Below the pieces are notes generated by a model. It was not told the DNA's origin. It made no database searches and worked only from the letters and a program-made list of their open reading frames with translations. A program made the translations under genes and the position numbers. From the NCBI RefSeq assembly GCF_900232995.1, contig NZ_OCVX01000003.1, positions 979,869 through 1,043,868 of the forward strand: a stretch of DNA of 64,000 nt. The letters are read 5' to 3'. Source of the stretch: Mycobacterium simulans (GTDB lineage: Bacteria; Actinomycetota; Actinomycetes; Mycobacteriales; Mycobacteriaceae). Positions 1-9,024 of this stretch are shown here, in pieces (position 1 is the first letter of the stretch; each line of letters opens with the position of its first letter).

Positions 1-611
1 CCCGAGTCGCCGGGCTGGATCGCGGCGTCGAATTGGATCAACCCGTTCAGCGTTTCTTCGGCGCCGGTAAGGGCGTCGGATGCCTGTACGGTCTGGCCGA
101 CAGCAACCACCTTGCCGGCCAGCGCACGCGGCGTTCCGCCTTGCCCACCGGTGTTGCCCATGGCCACGACCGGCTCGCCCACCGTGACCCCACCACCGAT
201 CGCGGCGCTGGGCAGGCCACCGGCACCACGAAGCTGCAGCACCGCAATGTCTTGGGAGCGGTCGTAACCCACGACGTCGACGCCATAGGTTCGGCCGTCG
301 GCGACACTGAACGCGCTGATGTCGGTGGCGCCAGAGATCACGTGATTATTGGTCAGCACGACGCCGTTGGGATCGATGACGATGCCCGTACCGGCTCCTA
401 CCGCGTTGTTGTAGCCCAGTTTGGTGTTGATATTGACCACCTGCGGGCCCACCTGGGCGACGGCGGCTACGGGGTCGAGTGGCAGCGCCGGGAAGTTCTT
501 GACCGGGGCTGCCTGCGCGGGCACCGGCGGCGTGGCCAGACCAACGCCAAGCACCGCAAGCACGGCCACCAACCATGTCCACCTGAGCGAACGGTGGCGC
601 GATTTGCTCAT
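1..611 (-). CDS. pepA: Secreted trypsin-like serine protease PepA (N-terminal part)
   Basis: Reading down from an ATG at 611, preceded by GGAGG about seven bases upstream, the protein has a basic start, a hydrophobic signal segment (roughly residues 13-33, ending near PAQA) and then an HtrA/PepA-type protease domain. The stretch VVNINTKLGYNN, the catalytic-His motif TNNHVI, the Asp region YDRSQDIAVLQL and the approach to the active Ser (IQPGDSG, right at the window edge) are all visible. The C-terminal half, including the PDZ domain expected for PepA, lies outside the window. PepA is an exported, surface or secreted protease in mycobacteria. Identity is strong because residue order closely matches M. 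tuberculosis PepA (Rv0125) from memory. It is transcribed away from the divergent part of the window. Confidence 0.93.
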   Translation of the reverse strand, partial: MSKSRHRSLRWTWLVAVLAVLGVGLATPPVPAQAAPVKNFPALPLDPVAAVAQVGPQVVNINTKLGYNNAVGAGTGIVIDPNGVVLTNNHVISGATDISAFSVADGRTYGVDVVGYDRSQDIAVLQLRGAGGLPSAAIGGGVTVGEPVVAMGNTGGQGGTPRALAGKVVAVGQTVQASDALTGAEETLNGLIQFDAAIQPGDS

Positions 612-732
612 CCCGTAACCTCCTGCGTCGGGGTAAGAGTCGGAATAGTCCCAGCCCTTGGGGTCCGGGCGGCGTAACTTTACCTATCCACCGTAGTCCA
701 GATCGCGATCGAAGTCGCTTGGTAAGCCCCCG

Positions 733-1194
733 TCAGGCCCCGGGTCCCGGCGGGACCGGCGTAATGGGATACCTGAGGTGGTGGCTGAGGTTGCCGACCA
801 TGTCGATGAGGGTGAGGTCCCGATACGAGAAGCGCCACTGGCCGTCGACGCGTTCGAAATGGTCGTGGTAGCGGCCGGCGACAATCGGCTGCAGCGGCAG
901 CTCTTCGGTTTGCTGTAGCACCGTGTAGTAACTGCGGCAACGTGCGGTACCAGCGTCCTCGTCGACCTCGACGATCGGATTGCTGACCAGGTGCTTGGTT
1001 CGCGGCGTTCCGTCCGGATAGAGCACAATCAACGACTTCCAGATGTCTAGCAGCCGCGCCGCGTCAATGGTTTCGTCCGCACCGATCCGGATCCGTGCGT
1101 GCTCGAAGAGCGCGGCCGCCGCCGCCAAGTCGCCGCCGTCGATGCATTCGGCATAGCGATACAGGAGATTGGCGATCTGTGTCTCCGCCGGCAT
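733..1194 (-). CDS. SnoaL/NTF2-like domain protein
   Basis: A 153-residue single-domain protein with the NTF2-like cone-fold pattern: an N-terminal helix region (IANLLYRYAECIDGGD), a segment of the ARLLDIWKSL type, and strands ending in GQWRFSYRDLTLIDM. This is the SnoaL_4 type, found in small isomerases, dehydratases and dioxygenase small subunits, and no substrate can be inferred. It lies in the same direction as pepA, about 120 bp upstream of it, and is divergent from the PE_PGRS gene across about 190 bp. The start is an ATG at 1194. No signal peptide or membrane segment is seen. Confidence 0.75.
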   Translation of the reverse strand: MPAETQIANLLYRYAECIDGGDLAAAAALFEHARIRIGADETIDAARLLDIWKSLIVLYPDGTPRTKHLVSNPIVEVDEDAGTARCRSYYTVLQQTEELPLQPIVAGRYHDHFERVDGQWRFSYRDLTLIDMVGNLSHHLRYPITPVPPGPGA

Positions 1195-1384
1195 GACGCC
1201 AACCTAATCAAAACCGATCAGCGAACCGCAGGCATGTCGGCTGACCATTGGCCAGGTCAGAGGTTGGTTTGCATATTGGGAAAACTCGGTCAATTTGCCG
1301 AGGGTCGCGATAGAGTCCTGCTCGCCATTGGTCGCTGGCGGGCCGGGCAGTCTCCGGCTTGTCATGAGCTGCAGGAGGATTCAC

Positions 1385-2318
1385 ATGTCGTTTGTGATCG
1401 CGGCACCGGAGACGCTGGTCGCGGCGGCGACGGATTTGCGGAGTATCGCTTCGGCGATCAGCGCGGCCAACGCCGCGGCGGCCGCCCCAACGATCAGTGT
1501 GCTGCCCGCAGCCGTCGATCAGGTGTCGGCGGGCATCGCGGCGCTGTTTTCCTCGCACGCCCAGGGATATCAGACCCTCAGCGCGCAGGCCACAGCGTTT
1601 CATCAGCAGTTTGCGCAGGCCTTACATGATGCCGCGGGCTGGTATGCGACTGCAGAGGCCACCAACACCTCACCGCTACAGACTTTGCTGGGCGCGGTGA
1701 ATGCGCCCACCCAGGCGCTATTGGGACGGCCGCTGATCGGCAACGGGGCCAACGGGGCCCCCGGAACCGGGCAGGACGGTGCCCCGGGCGGGATCTTGTT
1801 CGGCAACGGCGGGGCCGGAGGGTCCGGCGGCGGCTCGCATCTCGCCGGAGGCAATGGCGGGGCCGCCGGGCTGATCGGCAATGGCGGGGCCGGTGGGGCC
1901 GGTGCGAGCGGCGCTACCGTCGGGGCCGGCGGTAATGGTGGCGCTGGCGGGTTGCTGTTCGGCACCGGTGGCGCGGGAGGCATCGGCGGGTCGCTGCCCA
2001 TCGGAGCCACAACGGGGTCGGCGGAGTCGGGGGGGGGGGGGGGGGCGGCCGGCCGGTTCGTTCCCCTCTTTTTTTCCCCACTCGCCCGTCCCGCCCCACT
2101 CCCTTTGTGCGATTCTGCTGTGCCGCCGAGCCGTCACAAAAAAAAATAGCTGAGCCGCGACTGCGCGTCTACACGAGACTTCGCCAGCACCACTAATCTA
2201 CCTCTGCAGCGGGGGCAACGGTGGCAACGCAGGCACTGGCGCAACGATGGGCAGCCCCGGCACCGGCGGCAACGGAGGTCAGCTGCTCGGCGAGGACGGG
2301 ATGAACGGGTCGACATAA
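1385..2318 (+). pseudogene. PE_PGRS family gene, interrupted
   Basis: The ATG at 1385 follows AGGAGG (1373-1378). The first about 95 residues are a classical PE domain ([20 protein letters not shown]), then the [11 protein letters not shown] linker that joins PE to PGRS, then Gly-Gly-Ala/Asn repeats to about 2028. At 2029 the repeat reading frame runs into 17 consecutive G and about 160 bp of unrelated sequence; the frame ends at 2149. PGRS-type coding resumes at about 2208 in a different frame and ends with a typical PE_PGRS C-terminus (GGQLLGEDGMNGST, stop 2316-2318). The gene is therefore split. Orientation differs from PE_PGRS2 beside pepA in M. tuberculosis, so orthology is unlikely. The break may be an assembly artefact rather than biology. 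Confidence 0.85.
2029..2207. other. Low-complexity block inside the PE_PGRS gene, probable assembly error
   Basis: This block holds 17 G in a row (2029-2045), then GGCC repeats, T and C runs (seven T near 2070) and a run of nine or more A near 2138-2146. It has neither the PGRS codon pattern nor the base use of the surroundings, and PGRS coding is present on both sides. It looks like a low-quality read end joined across a repeat. Confidence 0.6.
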
Positions 2319-2354
2319 TCGGCGGGCGGCAACGATAATCGGTGGGCGGCTACG
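2315..2354. repeat. Tandem 20-bp direct repeat
   Basis: Two adjacent 20-bp units (2315-2334 and 2335-2354) beginning ATAATCGG differ at two positions. The first overlaps the stop codon of the PE_PGRS tail. No function is evident. Confidence 0.7.
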
Positions 2355-2393
2355 TCACCAGGCAGACCACACCTCCCGCTCTAAGCTGACCCG

Positions 2394-2801
2394 GTGGCCG
2401 AATTCGACCCGAAGGTCAGGTTCACCCAGGCCCTGGTGGCACGACTGGCCACCATCACGCCCGACGGCATGCCGCACCTGGTTCCAGTGGTATTTGCCGT
2501 AGACCACGACGTCGTCTACACCGCCGTCGACGCCAAGCCGAAAACAACACAACGGCTGCGCCGTCTGACCAACATCGAGACCAATCCCCAGGCCAGCGTG
2601 CTCGTCGACCACTACGCCGATGATTGGACGCAATTGTGGTGGGTTCGGGTCGACGGCATCGCCGCGATCCATCGCGACGGCGAAGCGATGCACACCGGAT
2701 ACCGACTGCTGCGCGCCAAATACCCTCAGTACCAATCAGTTCCGTTGAACGGGCCGGTAATCGCGGTCGCCGTACGCCGCTGGTCCAGCTGGCACGCCTG
2801 A
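2394..2801 (+). CDS. PPOX-class F420-dependent oxidoreductase (Rv0121c-like)
   Basis: A 135-residue split-barrel flavin/deazaflavin-binding protein starting at a GTG (2394). It shows the family pattern: an N-terminal strand pair with [19 protein letters not shown], a middle region [25 protein letters not shown], and a C-terminal WWVRVDGIA strand. Members of this family (TIGR03668-like) bind F420 or flavin and are reductases of unknown physiological substrate. The length fits the family (about 140). It lies 127 bp upstream of fusA2 in the same direction, as Rv0121c does beside Rv0120c. It is probably cytoplasmic and dimeric; the substrate is unknown. Confidence 0.82.
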   Translation: MAEFDPKVRFTQALVARLATITPDGMPHLVPVVFAVDHDVVYTAVDAKPKTTQRLRRLTNIETNPQASVLVDHYADDWTQLWWVRVDGIAAIHRDGEAMHTGYRLLRAKYPQYQSVPLNGPVIAVAVRRWSSWHA

Positions 2802-2928
2802 CACGGGCGATATCGGCCCGGGCCTTGTGTTGCGCGGCGGTTGGGGGAAAAGTTGCTACTGCGTCCTGTGGGCTGGAATACACCGCGTGCGCATCAGCGG
2901 GACACCCCGGGGGAACTGGAGGAAAGTC

Positions 2929-5088
2929 ATGGCCGACAGAGCGAGTGCTTCCCAGGGCGCGGGAGCGGCTCCCACCGCGGAGGGTCCGGAATCCGTTCGC
3001 AACGTGGTTCTGGTGGGCCCCTCTGGCGGCGGCAAAACCACCCTCGTCGAGGCCCTACTGGTCGCGGGCGGGGTGTTGTCTCGACCGGGCTCAATCGTGG
3101 ACGGCACCACGGTCTGCGACTTCGACGACGCAGAGATCCGGCAACAGCGCTCGGTTGGCGTCGCGGTGGCCTCGCTGTCGCACGACGGCATCAAGGTCAA
3201 CATCGTCGACACCCCGGGCTACGCCGACTTCGTGGGTGAACTGCGCGCCGGGTTGCGGGCCGCGGACTGTGCGCTGTTCGTGATCGCGGCAAACGAGGGT
3301 GTCGACGAGCCAACCAAGTCGCTGTGGCAGGAATGCAGCCAGGTCGGCATGCCGCGAGCGGTGGTGATCACCAAACTCGACCACGCTCGGGCGAACTACC
3401 CGGAGGCACTGGCCGCCGCGCAAGACGCGTTCGGGGACAAGGTTTTACCACTGTACCTGCCCACCGGTGACGGCCTGATCGGGTTGCTGTCGCAAACCCA
3501 GTACACGTACTCCGGCGGCAAGCGGGCCGAGGGGCCCCCGAACTCATCGGAAGCCGATCGCATTGAGGAGGCGCGCGGCAGCCTGATCGAAGGAATCATC
3601 GAAGAGTCCGAGGACGAGTCGTTGATGGAGCGCTACCTCGGCGGTGAAGCGATAGACGAAGCGGTGTTGATTCAGGATCTGGAAAAGGCCGTTGCGCACG
3701 CCTCGTTTTTCCCGGTGATCCCGGTGTGCAGCAGCACCGGTGTCGGAACCCTGGAATTGCTGGAGGTGGCCACCCGCGGATTTCCCTCGCCGATGGAACA
3801 CCCACTGCCAGAGGTCTTTACACCGCAGGGCGCTGCGCATGCCGAGTTGGCCTGCGACGTTGACGCACCCTTGCTGGCAGAGGTCGTGAAGACGACGTCC
3901 GACCCGTACGTCGGCAGGGTCAGCCTGGTGCGGGTGTTTTCCGGAACCATCCGGCCGGACGCGACGGTTCATGTGTCGGGCCATTTCTCATCCTTTTTCG
4001 GGGAAGGCAACGGCAATGGCGGCGGGGCGGCCCATACCCATCCCGACCATGACGAAGACGAGCGCATCGGAGTCCTGTCGTTCCCGCTCGGCAAGCAGCA
4101 GCGTCCAGCCCCAGCAGTGGTTGCGGGTGACATCTGTGCGATCGGCAAACTGAGCCGGGCCGAGACCGGCGACACGCTGTCGGACAGGTCCGAACCGCTG
4201 GTCCTCAAACCCTGGACCATGCCGGAGCCCCTGCTGCCGATCGCTATTCAGGCACACGCCAAGACCGACGAGGACAAGTTGTCGGTGGGGTTGGGTCGGC
4301 TGGCCGCCGAAGACCCGACACTGCGGATCGAGCAGAACCAGGAGACCCATCAGGTCGTGCTCTGGTGCATGGGCGAGGCCCACGCCGGCGTTGTCCTCGA
4401 TGCACTGGCCAATCGATACGGCGTCACCGTCGACACGGTCGAGCTCCGGGTACCGCTGCGGGAAACCCTCGGCGGCCACGCGAAAGGCCATGGCCGTCAC
4501 ATCAAGCAGTCCGGCGGGCACGGCCAGTACGCGGTCTGCGACATCGAGGTCGAACCGCTGCCGGAGGGCGCCGGCTTCGAATTCCTCGACAAGGTGGTCG
4601 GCGGAGCCGTGCCGCGGCAATTCATACCCAGCGTGGAGAAGGGCGTCCGCGCCCAGATGGAAAAGGGGGTGCACGCCGGCTATCCGGTGGTCGACATCCG
4701 GGTCACATTGCTCGACGGTAAGGCGCACAGCGTCGACTCCTCGGATTTCGCGTTCCAGATGGCCGGTTCGCTGGCGTTGCGGGAAGCGGCAGCCGCGACG
4801 AAGGTGATCCTGCTCGAGCCGATCGACGAGATCTCGGTGCTGGTGCCCGACGATTACGTCGGCGCGGTGATGGGTGACCTGTCCGGTCGCCGTGGCCGGG
4901 TACTCGGTACCGACACTGCCGGTCACGAACGCACGGTGGTCAAGGCCGAGGTGCCCCAGGTCGAATTGACCCGGTACGCAATCGACTTGCGTTCACTGGC
5001 ACACGGGGCTGCGTCATTCACCCGTTCGTTCGCGCGCTATGAGCCCATGCCCGAATCCGCCGCGGCCAAGGTGAAGACAACCGCGTAG
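2929..5088 (+). CDS. fusA2: Elongation factor G-like translational GTPase FusA2
   Basis: A 719-residue EF-G paralogue. The ATG at 2929 follows GGAGGAAAG; the longer frame upstream lacks homology. The P-loop GPSGGGKT is at residues 30-37, switch II reads DTPGYADF, and G4 is TKLD. Domains II to V follow, with the EF-G domain IV/V hallmark GGHGQYAVCDIEVEPL and a C-terminal LRSLAHGAASFTRSF. The catalytic His of canonical EF-G (DTPGH) is Tyr here, as I recall for mycobacterial FusA2, which suggests altered ribosome-stimulated GTP hydrolysis. An insert around residues 355-375 is Gly/His/Asp rich (NGNGGGAAHTHPDHDEDE). The second gene downstream of 2394; a membrane-protein gene follows after 6 bp. 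Confidence 0.95.
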   Translation: MADRASASQGAGAAPTAEGPESVRNVVLVGPSGGGKTTLVEALLVAGGVLSRPGSIVDGTTVCDFDDAEIRQQRSVGVAVASLSHDGIKVNIVDTPGYADFVGELRAGLRAADCALFVIAANEGVDEPTKSLWQECSQVGMPRAVVITKLDHARANYPEALAAAQDAFGDKVLPLYLPTGDGLIGLLSQTQYTYSGGKRAEGPPNSSEADRIEEARGSLIEGIIEESEDESLMERYLGGEAIDEAVLIQDLEKAVAHASFFPVIPVCSSTGVGTLELLEVATRGFPSPMEHPLPEVFTPQGAAHAELACDVDAPLLAEVVKTTSDPYVGRVSLVRVFSGTIRPDATVHVSGHFSSFFGEGNGNGGGAAHTHPDHDEDERIGVLSFPLGKQQRPAPAVVAGDICAIGKLSRAETGDTLSDRSEPLVLKPWTMPEPLLPIAIQAHAKTDEDKLSVGLGRLAAEDPTLRIEQNQETHQVVLWCMGEAHAGVVLDALANRYGVTVDTVELRVPLRETLGGHAKGHGRHIKQSGGHGQYAVCDIEVEPLPEGAGFEFLDKVVGGAVPRQFIPSVEKGVRAQMEKGVHAGYPVVDIRVTLLDGKAHSVDSSDFAFQMAGSLALREAAAATKVILLEPIDEISVLVPDDYVGAVMGDLSGRRGRVLGTDTAGHERTVVKAEVPQVELTRYAIDLRSLAHGAASFTRSFARYEPMPESAAAKVKTTA

Positions 5089-5094
5089 GAACTC

Positions 5095-5562
5095 ATGTCG
5101 ACGGTCAACGGGCTTCCGGCGCACATCCTGCTCAACCATGTGGTCGTTGTCCTAGGCCCGCTGGCAGCGATCCTCGCGATCCTCTGCGCGGTGTGGCCAG
5201 CCGCCCGACGCAGGCTCATCTGGCTGGTCCTGGTGCTCAGCGCTGTCACGCTGATCGTGACCCCCCTGACCACCAGCTCCGGTGGGTGGCTAGCGGGAAA
5301 GATCGGGAACTCACCCGCGATCGACAGCCATGCCAGGCTCGGCGACACCCTGGTCTACATCATCGCGACACTCGTAGCCGCGGTCACCGTGCTGGCCGCC
5401 GTGCACCTGCACCAGGCACGCGGGCGTACCGTGAAATCCGCTGCGCACGTGGTGGTCGCGGTCTTGGTTATCGCTACCGCGGCCGCCACGCTGGTGCAGA
5501 CCTATCGCGTCGGCGAATCCGGTGCCCGCGCCGCGTGGGGCTCACTCGCATCGTCGCAGTAA
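5095..5562 (+). CDS. DUF2231-like membrane protein
   Basis: A 155-residue integral membrane protein with about four hydrophobic segments (roughly residues 15-37, 42-62, 85-105, 118-135). The N-terminus (GLPAHILLNHVVVVLGPLAA) matches the conserved opening of the DUF2231 family, which carries a membrane-embedded His. The function is unknown; some relatives are suggested to bind haem. It starts 6 bp after the fusA2 stop, so the two are probably co-transcribed. It converges on fadD7, with only 6 bp between their stops. Confidence 0.75.
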   Translation: MSTVNGLPAHILLNHVVVVLGPLAAILAILCAVWPAARRRLIWLVLVLSAVTLIVTPLTTSSGGWLAGKIGNSPAIDSHARLGDTLVYIIATLVAAVTVLAAVHLHQARGRTVKSAAHVVVAVLVIATAAATLVQTYRVGESGARAAWGSLASSQ

Positions 5563-5568
5563 CCGCGC

Positions 5569-7119
5569 TTACTGGCCGCCGAACTGCTGCGCCACCGCGC
5601 GGCGGTCGAGCGAACCTTTGGCGGTATGCGGCAACTCGGCCGTCACCTCAAAGCTGGCGGGAATCTCGAAGGGCGCCAACCGGTCCCGGCAGAACGCCGT
5701 CAGTTCCTCCGGTGTCGGGGCCGTCTCGCGGGGCACGATTGCCGACGCGACCGCCTCCCCGTAGATCGGGTGCGGGACCCCGAACACCGCCGCCTCCATG
5801 ACGTTGGGATGGCTGGCCAGGATTCCCTCGACGCGCTCGGGCGAGATCTTCTCACCCCCCCGGTTGATGAGTTCCTTGATCCGGCCGCGGATGCTCAGGT
5901 CACCGGCCGCCGACAGTGACCCCAGATCACCGGTACGCAGCCAACCGTCGGTGAAGTTCGCAGCGGTAATCTTCGGGTCGCCCAGGTAGCCACGCACGAT
6001 GGCGCTGCCATGGAGCCAAATCTCCCCGACCGCACCCGTCGGCAACGTCGATCCATCGGGCCCGACGATACGGATCTCAGCTCCGGTTGATTGGCCGACG
6101 AGACCGGTTGACTCAGCGGGATTTTCACTTTGATCGAGACCCGTCGTCGTCACTTGGTGAGTGGCTTCGGTCATGCCGAAGGCGCAAACCACGGGCGCGG
6201 CGAACTCGGTCTGCAGCGCCTGCGCCGCTTCGGAAGTGAGCGGCGCGCTACAACTGCGGATGAACCGCAGTGCCCGCTTGCGTCCTGACGGTTCAGCTCC
6301 GACACGCTCCAGCAGGATCTGGTGAATCGTCGGCACCGCCGTGTACCACGTGGCGCCAACGGCGTCTATGTCGTCCCAGAACGTGTGGGCCGAGAACCGC
6401 CCGCCGGCGGGAAGCAACACCGTCCCGCCGGACGCCAGGCTGGACAGCAACGCGGCCATCAAACCGTGGCCGTGGTAGAGCGGCATCACGGCGACAGTCG
6501 CGTCCTGGGGGCCCATCCGGTACCCGGCAACAATGGCCCGCACCGAACTGGCGATGTTTCCGTGCGTCCAGGGCACCATTTTGGGAAACCCGGTGGTCCC
6601 CCCGGTGAACATGATCATGGCGTCGTCGCGCCGCAGCCCCTCAGGCGCCGAGATGACCGGAGTCGGCTCGGTGACCGCGTCCAAGTGGACCGAGCGCGTG
6701 CCGTCGGCGATCGCCACGGCGATCGGCCACCAGCGGACCGTCGGCTCTCCGCTATCGCCGGGACCCTCGCCGTCGGTGAGCACAGCCCGGGCTCCCACAG
6801 CCTCGCTGCGGGCGCGCTGGTCGCTGACCGGCAACGCTGGATCCAACGGAACCACAATCAGATCCGCTCGTGATGCCGCCAACAACCCGACGACGAATTC
6901 GGCGTTGCTGGCCGTCCGCAACCCCACGCGGTCACCCGGCATCAGGCCGGCTCGCATCAACTGCTGGGCCAGGTCATCGGCTAACCGGATCAACTCCTGG
7001 TAGGTGACTGCGATGCGGTCAGCGGTGACAATCAGCGCCGGCGCATCCGGCAACCGGGCCGCCGCTGCCGCCACCAGATCGGCGATACGCGGGCTGGTTG
7101 TGATCACGTCTGATGTCAT
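5569..7119 (-). CDS. fadD7: Acyl-CoA synthetase FadD7, probably oxalyl-CoA synthetase
   Basis: A 516-residue ANL-superfamily enzyme. The ATG at 7119 gives the N-terminus MTSDVITTSPRIADLV, which fits the family better than the in-frame start 30 bp upstream. The AMP-binding P-loop FTGGTTGFPKMVPWTH, the A5 motif FGMTEATH, the A7/A8 region WLRTGDLGSLS and the hinge GRIKELINRGGEKISPERVE are present, as is the C-terminal lysine motif PHTAKGSLDRR. Divergent from oxcA across 192 bp. Plant and yeast AAE3/Pcs60 proteins of this subgroup make oxalyl-CoA from oxalate, ATP and CoA, and pairing with an oxalyl-CoA decarboxylase makes the same role likely here. That specificity is inference; identity as the Rv0119 orthologue is strong. 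Confidence 0.9.
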   Translation of the reverse strand: MTSDVITTSPRIADLVAAAAARLPDAPALIVTADRIAVTYQELIRLADDLAQQLMRAGLMPGDRVGLRTASNAEFVVGLLAASRADLIVVPLDPALPVSDQRARSEAVGARAVLTDGEGPGDSGEPTVRWWPIAVAIADGTRSVHLDAVTEPTPVISAPEGLRRDDAMIMFTGGTTGFPKMVPWTHGNIASSVRAIVAGYRMGPQDATVAVMPLYHGHGLMAALLSSLASGGTVLLPAGGRFSAHTFWDDIDAVGATWYTAVPTIHQILLERVGAEPSGRKRALRFIRSCSAPLTSEAAQALQTEFAAPVVCAFGMTEATHQVTTTGLDQSENPAESTGLVGQSTGAEIRIVGPDGSTLPTGAVGEIWLHGSAIVRGYLGDPKITAANFTDGWLRTGDLGSLSAAGDLSIRGRIKELINRGGEKISPERVEGILASHPNVMEAAVFGVPHPIYGEAVASAIVPRETAPTPEELTAFCRDRLAPFEIPASFEVTAELPHTAKGSLDRRAVAQQFGGQ

Positions 7120-7196
7120 CGCGTGCGCTCCTTCCGTAATAGCTCCCATTGAGCCGCCTACTCGCCGCTACGTCCAATACCCATCCGCTAACGCTT

Positions 7197-7213
7197 AATA
7201 GCCGACAGCTATT
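7197..7213. promoter_or_regulatory. Inverted repeat in the fadD7-oxcA divergent region
   Basis: AATAGC and GCTATT separated by five bases lie midway between two divergent genes of the oxalate module. The spacing resembles a T-N11-A LysR-type site, and a LysR gene (oxyS) lies downstream of oxcA. Binding by OxyS is inference only. Confidence 0.35.
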
Positions 7214-7311
7214 GAGCCCGGAATCCGCGGCGTCATCAGGTTCGATAGACGGCGTGAATCGCCGAATAGCGACCCGGTCTTGGACACGGCCTGGATGACC
7301 AGACAACAGTA

Positions 7312-9024
7312 ATGACCATGACCACATCGTCGCGACTGACCGACGGATTCCACCTCATGGTGGACGCGCTCAAGGCCAACGACGTCGACACCATCTACGG
7401 GGTTGTCGGCATCCCGATCACCGACCTGGCTCGCACCGCCCAAGCGGCGGGGATCCGCTATATCGGCTTCCGCCACGAGACCTCGGCCGGCAATGCGGCC
7501 GCGGCCGCCGGGTTCCTCACCCAGCGGCCCGGCGTGTGCCTGACGACGTCCGGCCCCGGTTTTCTCAACGGCCTGCCCGCGCTGGCGAACGCCACTGCGA
7601 ACTGCTTCCCGATGATCCAGATCTCGGGTTCGAGCCAGCGCCCAATCGTGGACCTGCAGCGCGGCGACTACCAGGACATCGACCAGTTAAACGCGGCTCG
7701 ACCGTTCGCGAAGGCGGCGTACCGTATCGGCCGGGTCGAGGACATCGGGCTTGGTGTCGCTCGAGCCATTCGCACCGCGATCTCCGGCCGGCCGGGCGGT
7801 GTCTACCTCGACATCCCTGGCGAGGTGCTCGGCCAAGCCATGGACGCTCGTGTCGCTGCCGACACTATCTGGCGGCTGGTCGACCCGGCTCCACGCCAGC
7901 TACCGGCGCCGGACGCGGTCGATCGCGCCCTGGACGTGCTCGCACAGGCGCAGCGGCCACTGATAGTGCTGGGCAAGGGCGCGGCATACGCACAGGCCGA
8001 CAACGTGATTCGGGAGTTCGTCGAAAAGACCAGCATTCCCTTCCTACCGATGTCGATGGCCAAAGGGCTGTTGCCCGACTCGCATCCGCAGTCGGCGGCC
8101 GCGGCCCGATCGCTGGCGATAGCCCGCGCCGACGCGGTCCTATTGGTCGGAGCCCGGCTGAATTGGCTACTCGGACACGGAGAGTCGCCACAGTGGTCGG
8201 CGGACGTCAAATTCATTCAGGTCGATGTCGCAGCGTCGGAATTTGACAGCAACCGGCCGATCGCGGCGCCACTGACCGGCGACATCGGTTCGGTGATGTC
8301 GGCCCTGCTGGACGGGGTGTCCACCCATCCGATCATCCCGCCTACGGCGTGGGTGAGGGAGCTCACCGACCGCAAGGCCCGCAATGACAACAAGATGCGG
8401 GAGCGGCTGGCCGAAGATCCGCACCCGATGCGGTTTTACAACGCTCTTGGCGCGATTCGCGCTGTGCTGCAACGTAACCCGGATGTGTATGTGGTCAACG
8501 AAGGCGCCAACGCGCTGGACCTGGCCCGCAACGTCATCGACATTCAGTTGCCACGACACCGGCTCGACACCGGAACATGGGGCGTGATGGGCATCGGGAT
8601 GGGCTACTCGATCGCCGCGGCCGTCGAGACCGGACGACCCGTCGTCGCGATCGAAGGTGACAGCGCGTTCGGCTTCAGCGGCATGGAAATCGAAACCATC
8701 TGCCGCTACCGGCTGCCGGTCACCGTCGTCATCCTCAACAACGGCGGCGTCTACCGCGGCGACGAGATCGCGACCGGTGCGGCCGCATCCGGAAAGGACC
8801 CCGCCCCCACCGTGCTCAACGCCGCGGCGCGGCACGAGCTGATCGCAGAGGCCTTCGGCGGCAAGGGATATCACGTGACCACCCCGACTGAGCTAGAGTC
8901 GGCGCTCGCCGAGGCGCTTGCGTCGAACGGCCCCGCGATCATCGACTGCGAACTCGACCCGACCGCGGGAGTGGAAAGCGGACACCTGGCGAACCTGAAC
9001 CCCACCAGCGCGGCAAAAAGCTAG
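7312..9024 (+). CDS. oxcA: Oxalyl-CoA decarboxylase
   Basis: A 570-residue thiamine-diphosphate enzyme that converts oxalyl-CoA to formyl-CoA and CO2. The N-terminal pyrimidine-binding domain opens with LTDGFHLMVDALKANDVDTIYGVVGIP and contains the catalytic Glu in RHETSAGNAAAAAG. The central domain has the ADP/CoA-binding-like region around residues 190-330. The C-terminal PP-binding domain has the GDSAFGFSGMEIETICRYRLP motif, where GDS begins the ThDP/Mg2+-binding segment, followed by NNGGVYRGDE. The length matches OXC enzymes (565-585). The ATG at 7312 is taken; a second Met is two codons in. Its stop shares the tetranucleotide CTAG with the convergent oxyS stop. Together with FadD7 it forms an oxalate-degrading pair. 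Confidence 0.95.
   Translation: MTMTTSSRLTDGFHLMVDALKANDVDTIYGVVGIPITDLARTAQAAGIRYIGFRHETSAGNAAAAAGFLTQRPGVCLTTSGPGFLNGLPALANATANCFPMIQISGSSQRPIVDLQRGDYQDIDQLNAARPFAKAAYRIGRVEDIGLGVARAIRTAISGRPGGVYLDIPGEVLGQAMDARVAADTIWRLVDPAPRQLPAPDAVDRALDVLAQAQRPLIVLGKGAAYAQADNVIREFVEKTSIPFLPMSMAKGLLPDSHPQSAAAARSLAIARADAVLLVGARLNWLLGHGESPQWSADVKFIQVDVAASEFDSNRPIAAPLTGDIGSVMSALLDGVSTHPIIPPTAWVRELTDRKARNDNKMRERLAEDPHPMRFYNALGAIRAVLQRNPDVYVVNEGANALDLARNVIDIQLPRHRLDTGTWGVMGIGMGYSIAAAVETGRPVVAIEGDSAFGFSGMEIETICRYRLPVTVVILNNGGVYRGDEIATGAAASGKDPAPTVLNAAARHELIAEAFGGKGYHVTTPTELESALAEALASNGPAIIDCELDPTAGVESGHLANLNPTSAAKS

Noticed and set aside
33..677. 214-residue plus-strand frame at the window start
   Set aside because: Antisense to pepA, whose sequence is clearly real.
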